A DNA stretch of 64,000 nt from Vandiemenella viatica (taxonomy: Eukaryota; Arthropoda; Insecta; Orthoptera; Morabidae), in contig JARYHS010013630.1 in NCBI GenBank assembly GCA_031002005.1, positions 237,033,539-237,097,538 on the forward strand, in the 5' to 3' direction. The number at the start of each line of letters is the position of its first letter. The stretch's first letter is position 1. Made by a program: the position numbers and the translations under genes. The notes under the pieces are model-generated. The model saw only the letters and a program-made list of their open reading frames with translations. It did no database searches and was not told where the DNA came from. Below, in pieces: positions 34,391-46,027 of the stretch.

Positions 34391-35559
34391 GTGTTGGCTA
34401 GGGCTCAACATTATTTATTTTTTGTTCGGACGACCGCTGAGACAGTTTCCCAAGCTGACTGGTATATTTTCTTTTTTTGTCAATAAATCAATCGCTTATT
34501 ATTCAGTGTTAAATATGTCTACTCTATCCTAATATAAAAAGTAAAAACAGTAAAAGATTAAATATATAATCTTATTTATTACAAATCATATTTATTTTTA
34601 ATAAGTATTAGTATATATTCTCAAGAAACTAAATATACTTGAAATTTTCACCATTTCATTTCAAAATTGTTTGGTATTCTCATGTCCAACTTTGAAGAAA
34701 AGAATATTTTTTATACGGAAACTCCCATGTCCGTGCAAATGAAGACCTCACAGCAATAAAGAAAATTGTTTAACTGTACAGTGCATTCAAAACACTAGCT
34801 TCAAAGTGTTAACGGAAAAAAAAGTATGAGAACGAAGATCTTATTAGTAAATTCACGACTTCGTTCAAGTTTTCAAGATTTTATATATTTTCATTACTTA
34901 ATTGATGAAGTCGCATTATTATCATTCAAAAATTAATTAGGTAGAATAATTCTCTTTTATGAAATTTAGTTCATTTTCATGATGGGAATAATTTTAATGA
35001 CCCTTATTAATCACGAGGGGCGTATTTAATGTTTTACAATTCTTATTTATTTCTTATTTTCTGAATGTATATTGTCAAAACAAAGATGTTTTTAAGAACC
35101 TAGAAATTTATGGAATGAAACTAAAAAACATTACAGAAAGAATTCTTATCTCGCTATCTATAAACAGTTTCCGAGAATTGTTTTCTGATTTAAATTTTAT
35201 AAGAAGAACAGAATCATAATTGCTATAACACATCAATCATTGTTAATTTTACAAGAAATGTGTTGCTCACATGTAAAAGTCTGAATCAATCCGCATTTGA
35301 TTCGTGGTAAGCTAATACTGTTTACTGCAAATTATTGAAGTCTAATGGAAAACACTCAGTGAATTAGTACATCACAACACCACAAAAATCTCATGCTCAG
35401 TATATAAACGTACTATTCACAAATTTCAATTGAAAACGCAGAAAAAGCAATTAGCAATTGTACTCTAATATTCTAGCGTCTCACTCACAAAGATGATTTC
35501 CTAATTTACTGTGAGAGTTAGTTGAGATTTATTGATTCGCGTAAATAGTAAGTTTGACT
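34391..35559. other. Very AT-rich spacer
   Basis: No frames or elements of note. Confidence 0.45.
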
Positions 35560-35820
35560 GGTCTCGTGCCAATGTGAATAGAAGCCTGTCTGTGTGAAGC
35601 TGCGGTCGACCTCTCAGCAGCCCGCGCTGTCCAAGTGGTCGGGCCGCGTCCAGTAAGCTGATTAACACTACAACTACGAGCACCGGGAACGCTCACTCGC
35701 GACTCCTCAAGATCTCTCCAACCCGGTGCCAACTTCTTGCCAAGGCTCGGGATTAGAACGTGAGCGGCCTCACCCGAGAACCCAACGTCTTACCGGAGTT
35801 GCGCTGAAAAGGCTTAACAA
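35560..35820. promoter_or_regulatory. GC-richer island 8
   Basis: About 260 bp of CpG-rich sequence (GGTCGGGCCGCGTCC at 35638-35652). The right part, GGGATTAGAACGTGAGCGG then AACCCAACGTCTTACCG, is faintly like a reversed tRNA head, so a decayed SINE is an alternative. No coding frame is supported. Confidence 0.25.
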
Positions 35821-37940
35821 AACTTGTCCCTTGTAGGTCAAAGGGAACTTCTCAACATTTCGCCAAACTTCACAGACTCTAGAAGGCACTCTGACCGAAA
35901 CCGGTTCGAATTTTCGTGTCTTACAACTCAACCCCTATGTGCAGAAAGGGAACGCCACGAAATTTTGCTCTCGTACCCGTGTCAATTGCACATTGAGAAT
36001 GAGCAGCACACAAAACACAAATGTACGTACAATAGTATCGGTTGTTCCTTTGGCTTCAAGATTCACACACAAACTTATCATTCTGACGTCATCAGGCAGC
36101 AGTAAGCGCCGCGCAGTGAACCTCTGATTTTGATCGGTCTAGTAAGCTTAAGACCGCTGTAACGACCAAATGGCTCACCTATCCGAGAAAAATAATAAAC
36201 GATAAATGCACATAATTAATTTTTTTAAGGTTAAAAGACATAATATTTAAAAATTGTGCTATTTCATAAGGACATTAACGATAATAACGACGTGAATAGT
36301 GCTCGACAAGAAAATCTGATCTTCAAAGGATAACTCAGGTAACTCAAGCAATTCCAGAGTTATATAAAGAAGTTGACAATTCTATGCAGTAACCAAATGC
36401 GGACGTTGTGATGTCGTCAACATCAGATGTCTCATCAGCACCAAACCAAAATTTATGCACTTCATACAGGACACTAAACTAACGTCAACGATTTTGTATT
36501 TGCGATGATCTCACACTTGTCAGGCATATCACCACTGAGATCCTATGTTTCATATCGTACTCCTAGAACTATTCCTCACTACTCAATCGTTTGTACATCA
36601 CCGCTGTACGCCCGTTACATGTTAAAAAGGAAACTAATAAATTGATTTAAACAAAACCCAATATTCTACCATTTTTCCCCCTCTCACTACCAACAGACAT
36701 TTTAACCGTTGCGGTAATGTAGATTACACAGCCGACCTGATTTTTTAATTTTTTTTTCAAGACATTCGTTCTATATTTGAATTGAATGCCAGGAATTCAT
36801 ACAGAAACGTAAAAGGGAGCAAGCAGAAATCTATACAGCCCCAATATCCTTCCCAAACGCCATGCAAGTACGAGATAATAATGCTAAAAGAATATGGTAT
36901 TATGACTTCCACTCTAACAGTAACATCACACTGCAGCCATTAATAATCAAATTATGATTAAATGATCATTATCAGCTGTGTAAAATTTTCATACCAATCA
37001 CTACATATCTACAAACTATCATTCAGATACACTTAAAATTGAAATATATAACTAATAATTACAGTAACTACTAAACGAAAGTGCTCCGTAATTGAATCCA
37101 AAAAAAGTCAAGCGAATTCTGCAATAACCTACTTAGAAAAATCATTTCATGTACATATTACAATATCTAGCTTAAATTTCCTTAATTCACATCATTAAAA
37201 ATGATTTTAAAAGTTACAGCAAGACAAGGATTTTAAGTGATGTTGAAACCTGTATCAAATACGAGTATACATAAGAAATAAAATACGTGAGGCGTTAACG
37301 TTACGTTGAACATTGTAATTTACGTATCGCGTATCGGAAATAATAAGTAATATAATTACTACGCACAGTTCAACCTGTTCAGGCAATCAAGAGATATGTC
37401 AAAATACGTAAAATTTGTCTCCCCCTCGTCTCTCTCTCTACCTGCTCGTTGCAATGCGTTAAGACTTGCTGCGCAGAATCTAAATAGCAACAATAGTGCT
37501 GCTAGTTTGTTAATAGAAATAATTCGAATCGCGTTTTGCAGTAGGACTTCACATTCCGCACAGTAGGAGCCGGTGAGAATACCTGGTATAGCACGCGGGC
37601 TCTCGTGACCCGTCGACTGACCGTATCACTGCGCCATTACATCGAAATGTGTTATGATTACCCACCGCCGCTGTCGCGTCTGCATAGGAAGTTACGCCCC
37701 CGTCGACAGTAATGATAGTTCACGGTCGTTGCCACATTCACACTCTTTCACTTTGCGCACTGAGTTCCTTGCGTGACAGAAGAACCACTGCAGCATTTGG
37801 AATACGTACGGTTCTTACTACGAATATCTGAGTACGAAATTTAATACAATAAACAGTAAAGCACTCATATTCCTCCTGGTAGCCGCCTATTCCCGATACT
37901 GGGATTTATCCCTCCACAAAAACTTTCTTGTGAAGCTTAA
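35821..37940. other. Spacer
   Basis: Overlapping frames at 35824-36127 have no recognised product. The rest is AT-rich. No transposon ends found. Confidence 0.35.
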
Positions 37941-38175
37941 CCACCGAACGTTGTAGGTGAGCGGTTAACGCTCTGGCCTCGCATTCGGGAGGACTCCGGT
38001 TCGAATCCTCGTCCAGGTATCCTGATCTGGGTTTTCCATGATTTTCCCAAATCACTCTAGTCGAATGCCGGGATGCTTCCTTCAAAAGGACATTGTCGAA
38101 TTCCTTCCAGTTCCTTGTCACCAGTAGCATCCCGCCTGTAATTACCGACTTTGACCAGGCGTAAAGTAAAAAAAA
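37941..38175 (+). mobile_element. SINE family 1, full length
   Basis: Head CACCGAACGTTGTAGGTGAG with A box GCGGTTAACGCTCTGG, B box GGTTCGAATCC at 37999-38009, body through AATGCCGGGATGCTTCC and AAAAGGACATTG, and a short tail GTAAAGTAAAAAAA. It is followed directly by a second copy in the same orientation. Confidence 0.9.
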
Positions 38176-38332
38176 CCGAAAGTGGTGGTGTAACGGTTAG
38201 CGTTCTGGCCTCGCATTCGGGAGGACGGCGGCTCGAATCCCTGTCCGGGCATCCAGATTTGGATTTTTCCATGGTTTCCCAAATCACTTCCTTTCCCGTC
38301 TTTGAAGACCTCGCTGTTAAAAGACGTTAAGC

Positions 38333-38385
<53 letters not shown>
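38176..38385 (+). mobile_element. SINE family 1, internally deleted copy with long poly-A
   Basis: Head AAGTGGTGGTGTAACGG, A box GGTTAGCGTTCTGG, B box GGCTCGAATCCC, body to CCCAAATCACTT. It then jumps directly to CCTTTCCCGTCTTTG, so about 80 bp of the body seen in other copies (AATGCCGGGATGC to AGTCCTTGCC) is missing. The 3' end TTAAAAGACGTTAAGCTGTT is followed by 49 consecutive A residues (38337-38385), the longest A tract here and a sign of a young insertion. Confidence 0.9.
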
Positions 38386-38387
<2 letters not shown>

Positions 38388-39359
38388 AGCTTACCCGGGG
38401 TGATTTCCCGTTTCCTTCCCCAATAAATGTACGTGTATATGTTATTGTAGGCTTGGATGACTGTGAAAATGTTTGTGTTCAGTACAGAGCGTTGTTTTTG
38501 TTGTATGAAATGAGAAATAAAGAAGTTCTGCGCTTCCGAAAGGCATCAGAGTAGGGAGATGGAGGGTGGGCGTCAGACTTAATGTTCTCATCAGACGGAC
38601 GCATCACCATCAACAGTGCATATACCATCACTCCATACTCACTGCGATTTAACCCAGGTCTTCAGCGCATCAGGTGATCAGGAATTAATTGTACACCATC
38701 GCCTCTTCTATCCTGCCGGCCAATTCCCAATGAATATTACTTCGACCAGAAGGACTGGAACCAACTAAGGCCGTGTCTGCGTCGGACACCATAGCTGTGT
38801 CGCACGGAGCTGTCAAGTACGCTTAACCTGAAGCAACAAACCGTAGAAACAACAGCAGCGCCAATTTATTAATTAAGTAGGTTTATTATTTCATCCTAAT
38901 TGGTAATGTTTATGGACTGTTGTAAAGTGAAAATAAAGGAAAAAGTGATCAAAGCTTACAACCGAAGCAAATAAACATATTTGGAAACATAGATAATTTT
39001 GTGTTTTCTTATATGCCAGTTTGTTCAATGAATAACGGTTCATGAATTTAATGGCAAGTCATAAGAACCATTCAAGGAATTCAGTACCCATTTTTAATAG
39101 CAACGAGATATTTTTTTTTTTCTTCTAAACGGTTAAATTTATATTACTCTGGATTTAGGGTGAGAAGTTTGGTCGTAATGCACATTGATATGTAAGCTGA
39201 AAATATATATTCCTGTGGAAAGGGGGGAGAGCTTTTTTTTTTTGGGAGTTTCCTACTTGTGTATCAGTCCGACTATTTCCAGTTTTTGTTACCATATGTA
39301 ACCAGTGACACATCCTCGTGGCGGGCCTGTCACTACCGGGTTGGAATCAAGTAATTTGT
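38386..39359. other. Spacer
   Basis: A segment near 38640-38720 (GCGATTTAACCCAGGTC) faintly resembles the reverse of a tRNA-like head. The rest is AT-rich with nothing recognised. Confidence 0.3.
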
Positions 39360-39670
39360 TTTCAGATAACTCTTAACTGTTCACACTTGGCACAGGCAGT
39401 CTGTAAATCATTATTAGGCTGCATGGATAGCGGTTGGTAGCTGCTGCGGCCCACTTTGGTTTTTGCGAGTCTGCCCGGACGAAGACGGGTCGCCGGCCTA
39501 ATAGATGGGGTAGAGCAGCCTGCGACACGGCTAATGTTGTACCGGCTTTTTGTGCAGCCTGCAGGAACAACGCGCTGGGAATGTTTCGAACCTCCGACAC
39601 AGATATCACATATGGTCGTCGTGCGGCATTGAAATCGGGCCTCCTTACCCAATCGCTGCTCTAGCCTCTC
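39360..39670. promoter_or_regulatory. GC-richer island 9
   Basis: About 310 bp of balanced, unique sequence (GCGGCCCACTTTGG, CGTCGTGCGGC) with four overlapping frames of 75-96 codons on both strands and no recognised domain. Candidate regulatory element or exon; composition is the only evidence. Confidence 0.25.
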
Positions 39671-40469
39671 CTGTTCAGTCTACGAGTTTTCATTTTCACT
39701 GCTTACGGTATTCCATTGTGTCAGTAATGTTTTACGATGATCACACAAGTTTGAATTTATTTTATACTAAGCGTTAGTTCAGTGGACTTTAAAACATGTA
39801 ACAGAATCCTGAAGAAAGCTTAAAAACATCCTAACATTGCGCCTTCTCTTTTCCGCCTGCTGAAGTATCATTAAACGCTACTATATCCTGAACTCGGATA
39901 ATTAGTTCCAGAATGCACCATCCAGTCCAGCGTAAGTATATTAATTCACAACTCATCAAAGTGTTACTGATTTTCTTTTGTCAAAAAAAAAGGTTGTTTC
40001 GTTTATATACCACAACGATAATCTCAGCATGCGGATTGTTCGTGGAGCAAGTGTCCGCGCCGATTGTGTTTTCCAACGTAGACAACACAGATTTGTTTTT
40101 CTGGAAGGTCTAAAATCAGTAAAAAGTCTACTTCGAGGTTCACGTATTTAATTTACAATTAACGAAATTTATGTTTTGCGTTCCAGTTTTTTAATTCGCA
40201 ATCATTACCATCAAATGCTTTATAAACTTACAACACACAGAATAAGATTCTATATACTCAGAGAATTCTTAAAACTGCTGGCTGATGTGCACTTTGATTG
40301 TTAATAAATAATTTTTAAAAAAATCAAATTCAATACAAATGAATAACCTCCGTCATGATGCTTATTTTTTAGGTATTTGTGACTCATGATTAGTGTTTAA
40401 GGAGAATTTTGGGCAAGAAAATCGGCTATGGCGTTTATAAACGAACCATCCCGTCATTAACTTGTAACA
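39671..40469. other. AT-rich spacer
   Basis: Nothing recognised. Confidence 0.4.
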
Positions 40470-40575
40470 TTTTCTGGAATCCAAGAAAAACTGAAATCCG
40501 AAAGGTCAAACCAGGAATCGAATACTCGTCCTTCCAAGTGATGGGTCCGAACGTTAACCACTTATCCATCAGAAG
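40470..40575 (-). mobile_element. SINE family 1, head fragment, reverse
   Basis: CTGAAATCCG then AGGAATCGAATACTCG then CGAACGTTAACCAC matches the reversed B box and A box region of family 1. The body is short and the tail is missing. Confidence 0.6.
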
Positions 40576-40604
40576 TGAAGAGCTCATTACATAAAAAGTC
40601 ACTA

Positions 40605-40800
40605 GTTAACGCTCGCGCCTGGAATTTGTGATGGTGCAGGTTCGCTGACCGGTATGGCCATCCAAATTTCAGTTTATATATTTTCCAGAAAATGGCGGGA
40701 TGGTTCCTTCAAAAAACCATGATCAAATCCTTCCTTTTCCTTGCTCCTTTCACCTCCCACATCCCACCTTTAATGACCTGTTTTCAGCAAACTATAAAAT
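40605..40800 (+). mobile_element. SINE family 1, diverged copy
   Basis: A-box remnant AGTTAACGCTCGCG, weak B box AGGTTCGCTGACC, body ATGGCCATCCAAATTTC then AATGGCGGGATGGTTCC and TTCAAAAAACCATG. The poly-A tail is not clear. Confidence 0.7.
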
Positions 40801-41169
40801 CCTATTTAAATTATTTTTGTCTAGTGCTAATTTCACTACCTGATTAGGCAATTTGTTAAAAAAAAGTTCAATAGGAAAAAAAAATAAAAAGTTTTTTTTA
40901 TACTTGATAAGATTGTGATATATTCTGGTCTAGATAGATTTGTTTTGTCAGTAGTAATAAATTTGAATATTAAGACTTTTATAAGAGCTTGCATCCATTT
41001 TATATGTATATCTGGAATATTTAAAGGTTCGTCTTCATTTAAATGAAAAACTGAATACTGAGACAACACAACCTTACGAAATTTCATCTAACAAGAAAGA
41101 ACACGCTAGCACAGGAGGAGAACCACTGACTACATACCGAAAGAGCGATGACGCTCAGAAAATTACTCC
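40801..41169. other. AT-rich spacer
   Basis: Nothing recognised. Confidence 0.4.
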
Positions 41170-42145
41170 GAATTAGGGTTGGAAAGGAGGTCCTCTTTGG
41201 GGATGCGGAGTTTCAGTACTTGACTTCTGTGGATGCGGAAGTTTTACGGAAGCGGATGTGGAAGTAGAAAAATAAATTTATAATTATTTAGATCACAAAT
41301 TCTACATTTTGCTTAAGGATAGTCAATTTCCATATAATAGTGATATATTGATTTACTTTTTGCCTCATCTTTCAACTACAAAAACGAGGGATGATTTAAC
41401 AAGTGAATTAACTTATTTACATAACTGTCCTCGAATTAACAAGACAATCTTTGTCAAATGAACTTTGCGGAGTTCGCGACTCGACTAACACGAGCGACAA
41501 GCACAAGGCCACGCTACCGCACATCTCCATGCCTTCCTCCCGCCCTTCTACAGTTGTACAAGCGGCCCATTCATAGTGCAAATTGTGGGACCTACGATGA
41601 TCCAATTTTCCGATGTAGGACTCTTGTTGGTCCGTGAAAGGGATAGCAGAACAACATGTAGGATGTGTTGGATGTTGAATGTAGTTGGACTTCCAGACAA
41701 CTTACAAGGGTCCCTGACGTCCAACATGCAATGGCATTATATCGCAATTCAAGGAAACATCCTACAAGAGGGCGAAAAGGACACTGGAGTTCCGCGAGAA
41801 AGTATAAGTGGAAAGGACTGCTTGGAATATCTTCTTTGACCCCATCCAGCAGCGTGAATGTGTGAGCGCATCTTACGCAGAGGTCCTACAATTTGTACTG
41901 CGAAGAGACCGCATTACTTTACATACAAGTTGAAACTTCAGTTCATTGATACTTTTACTGCAGGATCGTAAGGAATAAAAGACCACATTGTTGTTAGCTA
42001 ACTGCCAATTGACCAAATCTCATACAAAGAGAAAAGAATAACATAAATATATACATTGTCATTAAAAGTTGCGGAAGCAGAATCTGTGGTAGGATTGCGT
42101 GAGGATGATCCGCACTTGCGGCTGCGGAGCTCCGTTACATCCTTA
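41170..42145. repeat. Possible decayed transposon with GGATGCGGA-type subterminal motifs
   Basis: The left side (41195-41275) repeats GGATGCGGAG, GGATGCGGAAG and GCGGATGTGGAAG. The right side (42070-42145) has GATCCGCACTTGCGG and GCGGAGCTCCGTTACATCC, which on the other strand reads GGATGTAACGGAGCTCCGC. Clusters of GCGGATG with a GATGTAACGGAGC end occur in some hAT-like insect elements, from memory. The inverted termini are not complete and the middle has no transposase. Confidence 0.35.
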
Positions 42146-42639
42146 TGTCGAATATTAACGCCTTGAAGTCTACCAGATTCAATGAACAAGTTACAAAAAT
42201 AGTAAAGCGTTCTTTCCAGGAAATAAAGTCCCATAGTTCTGATAGCAACGCCGAGGATTAATTTCGCCAGTTATGCTGTACATAACTTGTAAGGGACTAC
42301 CTTAACGTTACCCTTTACGAAATGTATGCTATTAATGTGACATATTGTTTTGCAAATGAGAAGCTAGTTTTATATAATATTTCACTGCAGACCCATACCT
42401 AAGCTATTTACAGCCAATCCCGAGAAAGACTGTGTTCACGAATGATTGTACTCATTAAAAGAGAGTTCGGTAATAATGGTTTCATTTAGGCATTTAAAAA
42501 ACTTTTTTTAAAAAAAATCATGTTGGTTAAAAGAAGTTCTTGTTGATAGGCTTAAGATGTGGTTACAATATGTCCTATTAAGAAGACTCAGGCAGATAGC
42601 TGTGCAGCATCAATCATGAATTGTCTCTCAAATCTAAAA
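42146..42639. other. AT-rich spacer
   Basis: Nothing recognised. Confidence 0.4.
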
Positions 42640-42960
42640 ATTAATGTTTCTTCTTTGTGATCTTCCAGCTCACATCTTGTGTTGGATGGAGGAGTTGATA
42701 AATCGATGGCCGGCTCTTGGTGCAGCACTTAGCTGGATTGGGAGGAGCGATGTGTGCGGCTCTCGTTTACACAGCGCCGCGACTGAGCCTACGTTTAGCG
42801 CCTACCGTCGTGCCGGCGGCAGCCTATTATCGCTGTTTTTTTCTCCGCAGAACGCAAATGCGCTGGGATCGGCAGGTGGCTCAAAGGAAAAACTCCGAGT
42901 GGGATTGCAGTGTTGAAAGGCGTTTTGCCAAATTTAAAGCTTAAATTGCGGAACACTGCC
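42640..42960. promoter_or_regulatory. GC-richer island 10
   Basis: Balanced sequence (GGAGGAGCGATGTGTGCGG, CGCCTACCGTCGTGCCGGCG) with plus frames of 90 and 75 codons that overlap and resemble no family. The edges carry no repeat signature. Candidate regulatory element or exon. Confidence 0.25.
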
Positions 42961-43800
42961 ACTACGTTACACTGCAAAGTGCACTTACAAAGAAAGCAAA
43001 CTTTTTCAAAATATGGCGACTTCTACCAAATAATTCAAAACTGCAAAGAGTCATAATTCACTTAGTTATCAGACAATTACCATGTCACCCTATCACGTAT
43101 TGAATTCAAATGTCAGCCACTAAACATAAACGATTCCAGAAATACTAAAAGCTATCCGTACTATGATAAATATGTGAGTGGATTGTGTCTGTTGGTCCTT
43201 TTGCCCAGGCATCACACAAAAACTACGCAGCTGATATAAATGAAAACTAACGATATAGCTTACAATATTAGGTATATTTTACGATCGGAGGACGGTGCAA
43301 GAAATGATAGTGCATTCGTACCGAGAACAGATAGGTTCCACGGAAAACAATGCATCTCAGAAGAACCCTCTTTTACCAACCATTTATCGAAATACAACCC
43401 AGATTAACAATCCAGCCTTTGGATTCTGTTAATATTGTTTTTTAACTAAGTAACCTTGGTTATTTACTTCTTCAGTTTTCTAAAACATAATATATTAGAA
43501 TACACTGAAAACGTTAAGCAAACCACTACCTCAAAGATTAACACTCAAATAAACACAAGAAAACTGTAGAATTTAATTTACGGCAAAAGTTTCAGATCCT
43601 ATGTTGTACACGTGTTTGCTTTGCTACTAAAACAAAAACAAAAGACAAACGCTCCGGGGTGATGCGAGTGAGAAGCGGGGAAAAAAATTAGTCATGGACA
43701 CAGCTACAGTTGCCACCAGAGAAATAAAACAGTAAGAATAACATCTAACGAAAGTGAAAAAATTAATAAACCGCCATTTGATATCCCAATAGGGTAGTCA
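42961..43800. other. AT-rich spacer
   Basis: Nothing recognised. Confidence 0.4.
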
Positions 43801-44018
43801 CCGAGCGTGGTGGATGAGCGGTAACGCTCTGGCCTCTCATTTGGAGGACGCCGTTTCGAATCAATATCCGGGCATCCTGATTCGGGGATGCCCGGATACC
43901 GGGATGCTTTTTTCAAAAGTCCATGGTTGAATTCCTTCCCCTGTTCCTTGTCTCCGGTTCTTTCCCATCTCTAATCACCTCGTGTCGGCGAGGCGTAAAG
44001 GCATCAGCAGAAAAAAAA
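43801..44018 (+). mobile_element. SINE family 1, near full length with a rearranged middle
   Basis: Head CCGAGCGTGGTGGATGAGCGG, A box GGTAACGCTCTGG, decayed B box GTTTCGAATC, then GGGCATCCTGATTCGGGGATGCCCGG, which replaces the usual CCATGGTTTCC segment. Normal body follows (ACCGGGATGC, AAAAGTCCATGG), then GAGGCGTAAAG and a short A tail. GGGCATCC / GGATGCCC around the rearranged point forms a small palindrome. Confidence 0.85.
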
Positions 44019-45257
44019 GTAGTCGTGCACTATACTGTTGCCTAGTTCTCGTATAACATGAGTGCATTAAAAATTTCGACCAAAATCAGATTGTTTTCAA
44101 GAGTTATGGATCAAACAAATGTACATTAATTCATCTGAAAAAAAGAATGATAATATTGTAAATTCATGCCATAGCTCTCCATTTATATTTACAGTAATTC
44201 TCTTTAACCTATAGCAGATTAATAATTTGGATGTTGAATTTTCTTTCTGTATTTTCTTCGTGTCCTCTGTTTCCTCCAAACTTGTCCAATAAATACAACC
44301 AAAAAGTCGGAATATTGGAGAATATCCACTTTGAAGGTCATTACAGTCATTTGCGGCTGGTCACTGAGCAATGTATCAAATATTGGAAACTATTACGCAC
44401 TACTTTGACGTTGTGTGTACTTATACAAAACGTAGCTGTTTATTAAAAGCTAGTAAAAGAGTTATCAGAATAATCAGACATCAAAAGCTGTTTTATATCT
44501 AAGGAAAACTAGAACGTTGCGCTGATTCAAAATTTACAGGATACATTTCCCCCCCTAAATAAACAGAGATATACCCTTCAACCATTCATTTACTCCCTGA
44601 AGAATTGTACTGATCGGCAGTTTCAGCCTTAACTCCGTCATTAATACTCATAAGATTATAGCTGATGAGATTGTTTACTGCATTTTTGCTGCATGCATGA
44701 GTTACATTAGATGTATTTGCACTTCAGAATATCCGTTCAGAACCAATTTTACAAACACTACGGGACATTAAGAAAAATTCACTCACTACCTTAGCATATT
44801 ATAATGCACAGCCACGAGCCATTTGTATTTCACTTCACGAACTACAAGTTCTTTGTTTGAGAGAAATGAAACGGTTATCAGTTCCATCATTGGCTGTTGC
44901 CATATGCACCAGTTTCGCAATGTGTGAAATTCGCAACGAGCTGGCTAATGCGTTTTTAATTGCTCACTGAACCCGTAATCTCGCGTTTCATTATCGGTAA
45001 ATATGTTTCCAGAGTCGCTAAACTAGCGAACTCACAGCGGGACCATTGATGCAACTCATTCCATGCCGTATCTTTCACTCCGGATCTATCCAGTTTCAAT
45101 TATGGTGTAGTGTTTCTTTAAATACATTGCAGCTATATCGATTTTCTATTTCGAGATCTGGAGGATTGATCTACACTATATTCCAACTTTTTCATAATAT
45201 AATGTATCCCTCAATTACAATTTATAGAATGTTTAGACTTTTTTCTTTTTCTTCTTA
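44019..45257. other. AT-rich spacer
   Basis: Frames of about 70 codons without recognised products. A C7 run lies near 44551. Confidence 0.4.
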
Positions 45258-45452
45258 GAGCTTTATCCATGTCGACGTAGTGGTTGATAGAGGTGGAGAG
45301 GACTGGGGAAAGGGAACGGGGATGTATTCGGGCATAATCTTTGAGAGAACCATGAAACCATTTCGAGATACCATTGAAAACTGAAATCGGGATGGCCAGA
45401 CCGGAATTTGAACCCTCGCCCTTTCGCGTTACTACTCACCCGCAAGGTTCGT
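45258..45452 (-). mobile_element. SINE family 1, reverse, diverged
   Basis: On the minus strand: head CGAACCTTGCGGGTGAG, B-box-like GGTTCAAATTCCGG, body GATTTCAGTTTTC then GGTTCTCTCAAAGATTATG, and TCCCCAGTCCTCTCC near the 3' part. Confidence 0.7.
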
Positions 45453-45914
45453 TTTATTCCTTTCATTCCGGCAGATGTCAAACTTAGCTTACTGTTAAAA
45501 GATGCCCGGTCGGACTCTGTAGCACACTCCAGTAGATTTAAACCAGATTTCTGAGCATTCCGTGGGCTGCGTGTAAGTTTCATAATGCACACTGCTATAA
45601 TTGAAGAATGGAAATATTAACTTCCATGCATGTAGTTAATTTCTTTTTCATATACAGTGATTGTAACTTCACTATTTTCTTAACATATTACTCATCATAT
45701 TGCCACAGCAATTTAAAAGTGCGTTTGATTTAAATTTTAGTAGGTTAAATTAGATGTTACAAAGTACTACCGGTTTTCATATTATGTTATCCATTATCAT
45801 CGTTATCATGACACAGACTCTTCTATATTTTCCTCTTCTGAAAATGTGTAGCGTTTACCAGTGCCCCATATTCTTGTCTCCTGCCTTAAATAAGTTAGTC
45901 AAATAACTCAACGA
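45453..45914. other. AT-rich spacer
   Basis: Nothing recognised up to the LINE insertion site. Confidence 0.4.
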
Positions 45915-45927
45915 GAGTCATCAAACG
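45915..45927. repeat. Target-site duplication, left
   Basis: AGAGTCATCAAAC directly precedes the LINE and is repeated exactly after it at 51547-51559. It is made when target-primed reverse transcription uses staggered nicks. Confidence 0.9.
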
Positions 45928-46027
45928 CAAGCCCTAACCACCTGCTACAACCAAGATGAATACCTGATGTTACCAGCCACAACACCAGATACGACACAAG
46001 AGCAACAGCTGCGAGCCCCCCTCCCCG

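Noticed and set aside
37941..38050. Functional tRNA gene suggested by A and B boxes
   Set aside because: No paired acceptor stem or clean anticodon arm, and the sequence continues into the shared SINE body. The same holds for the other SINE heads.
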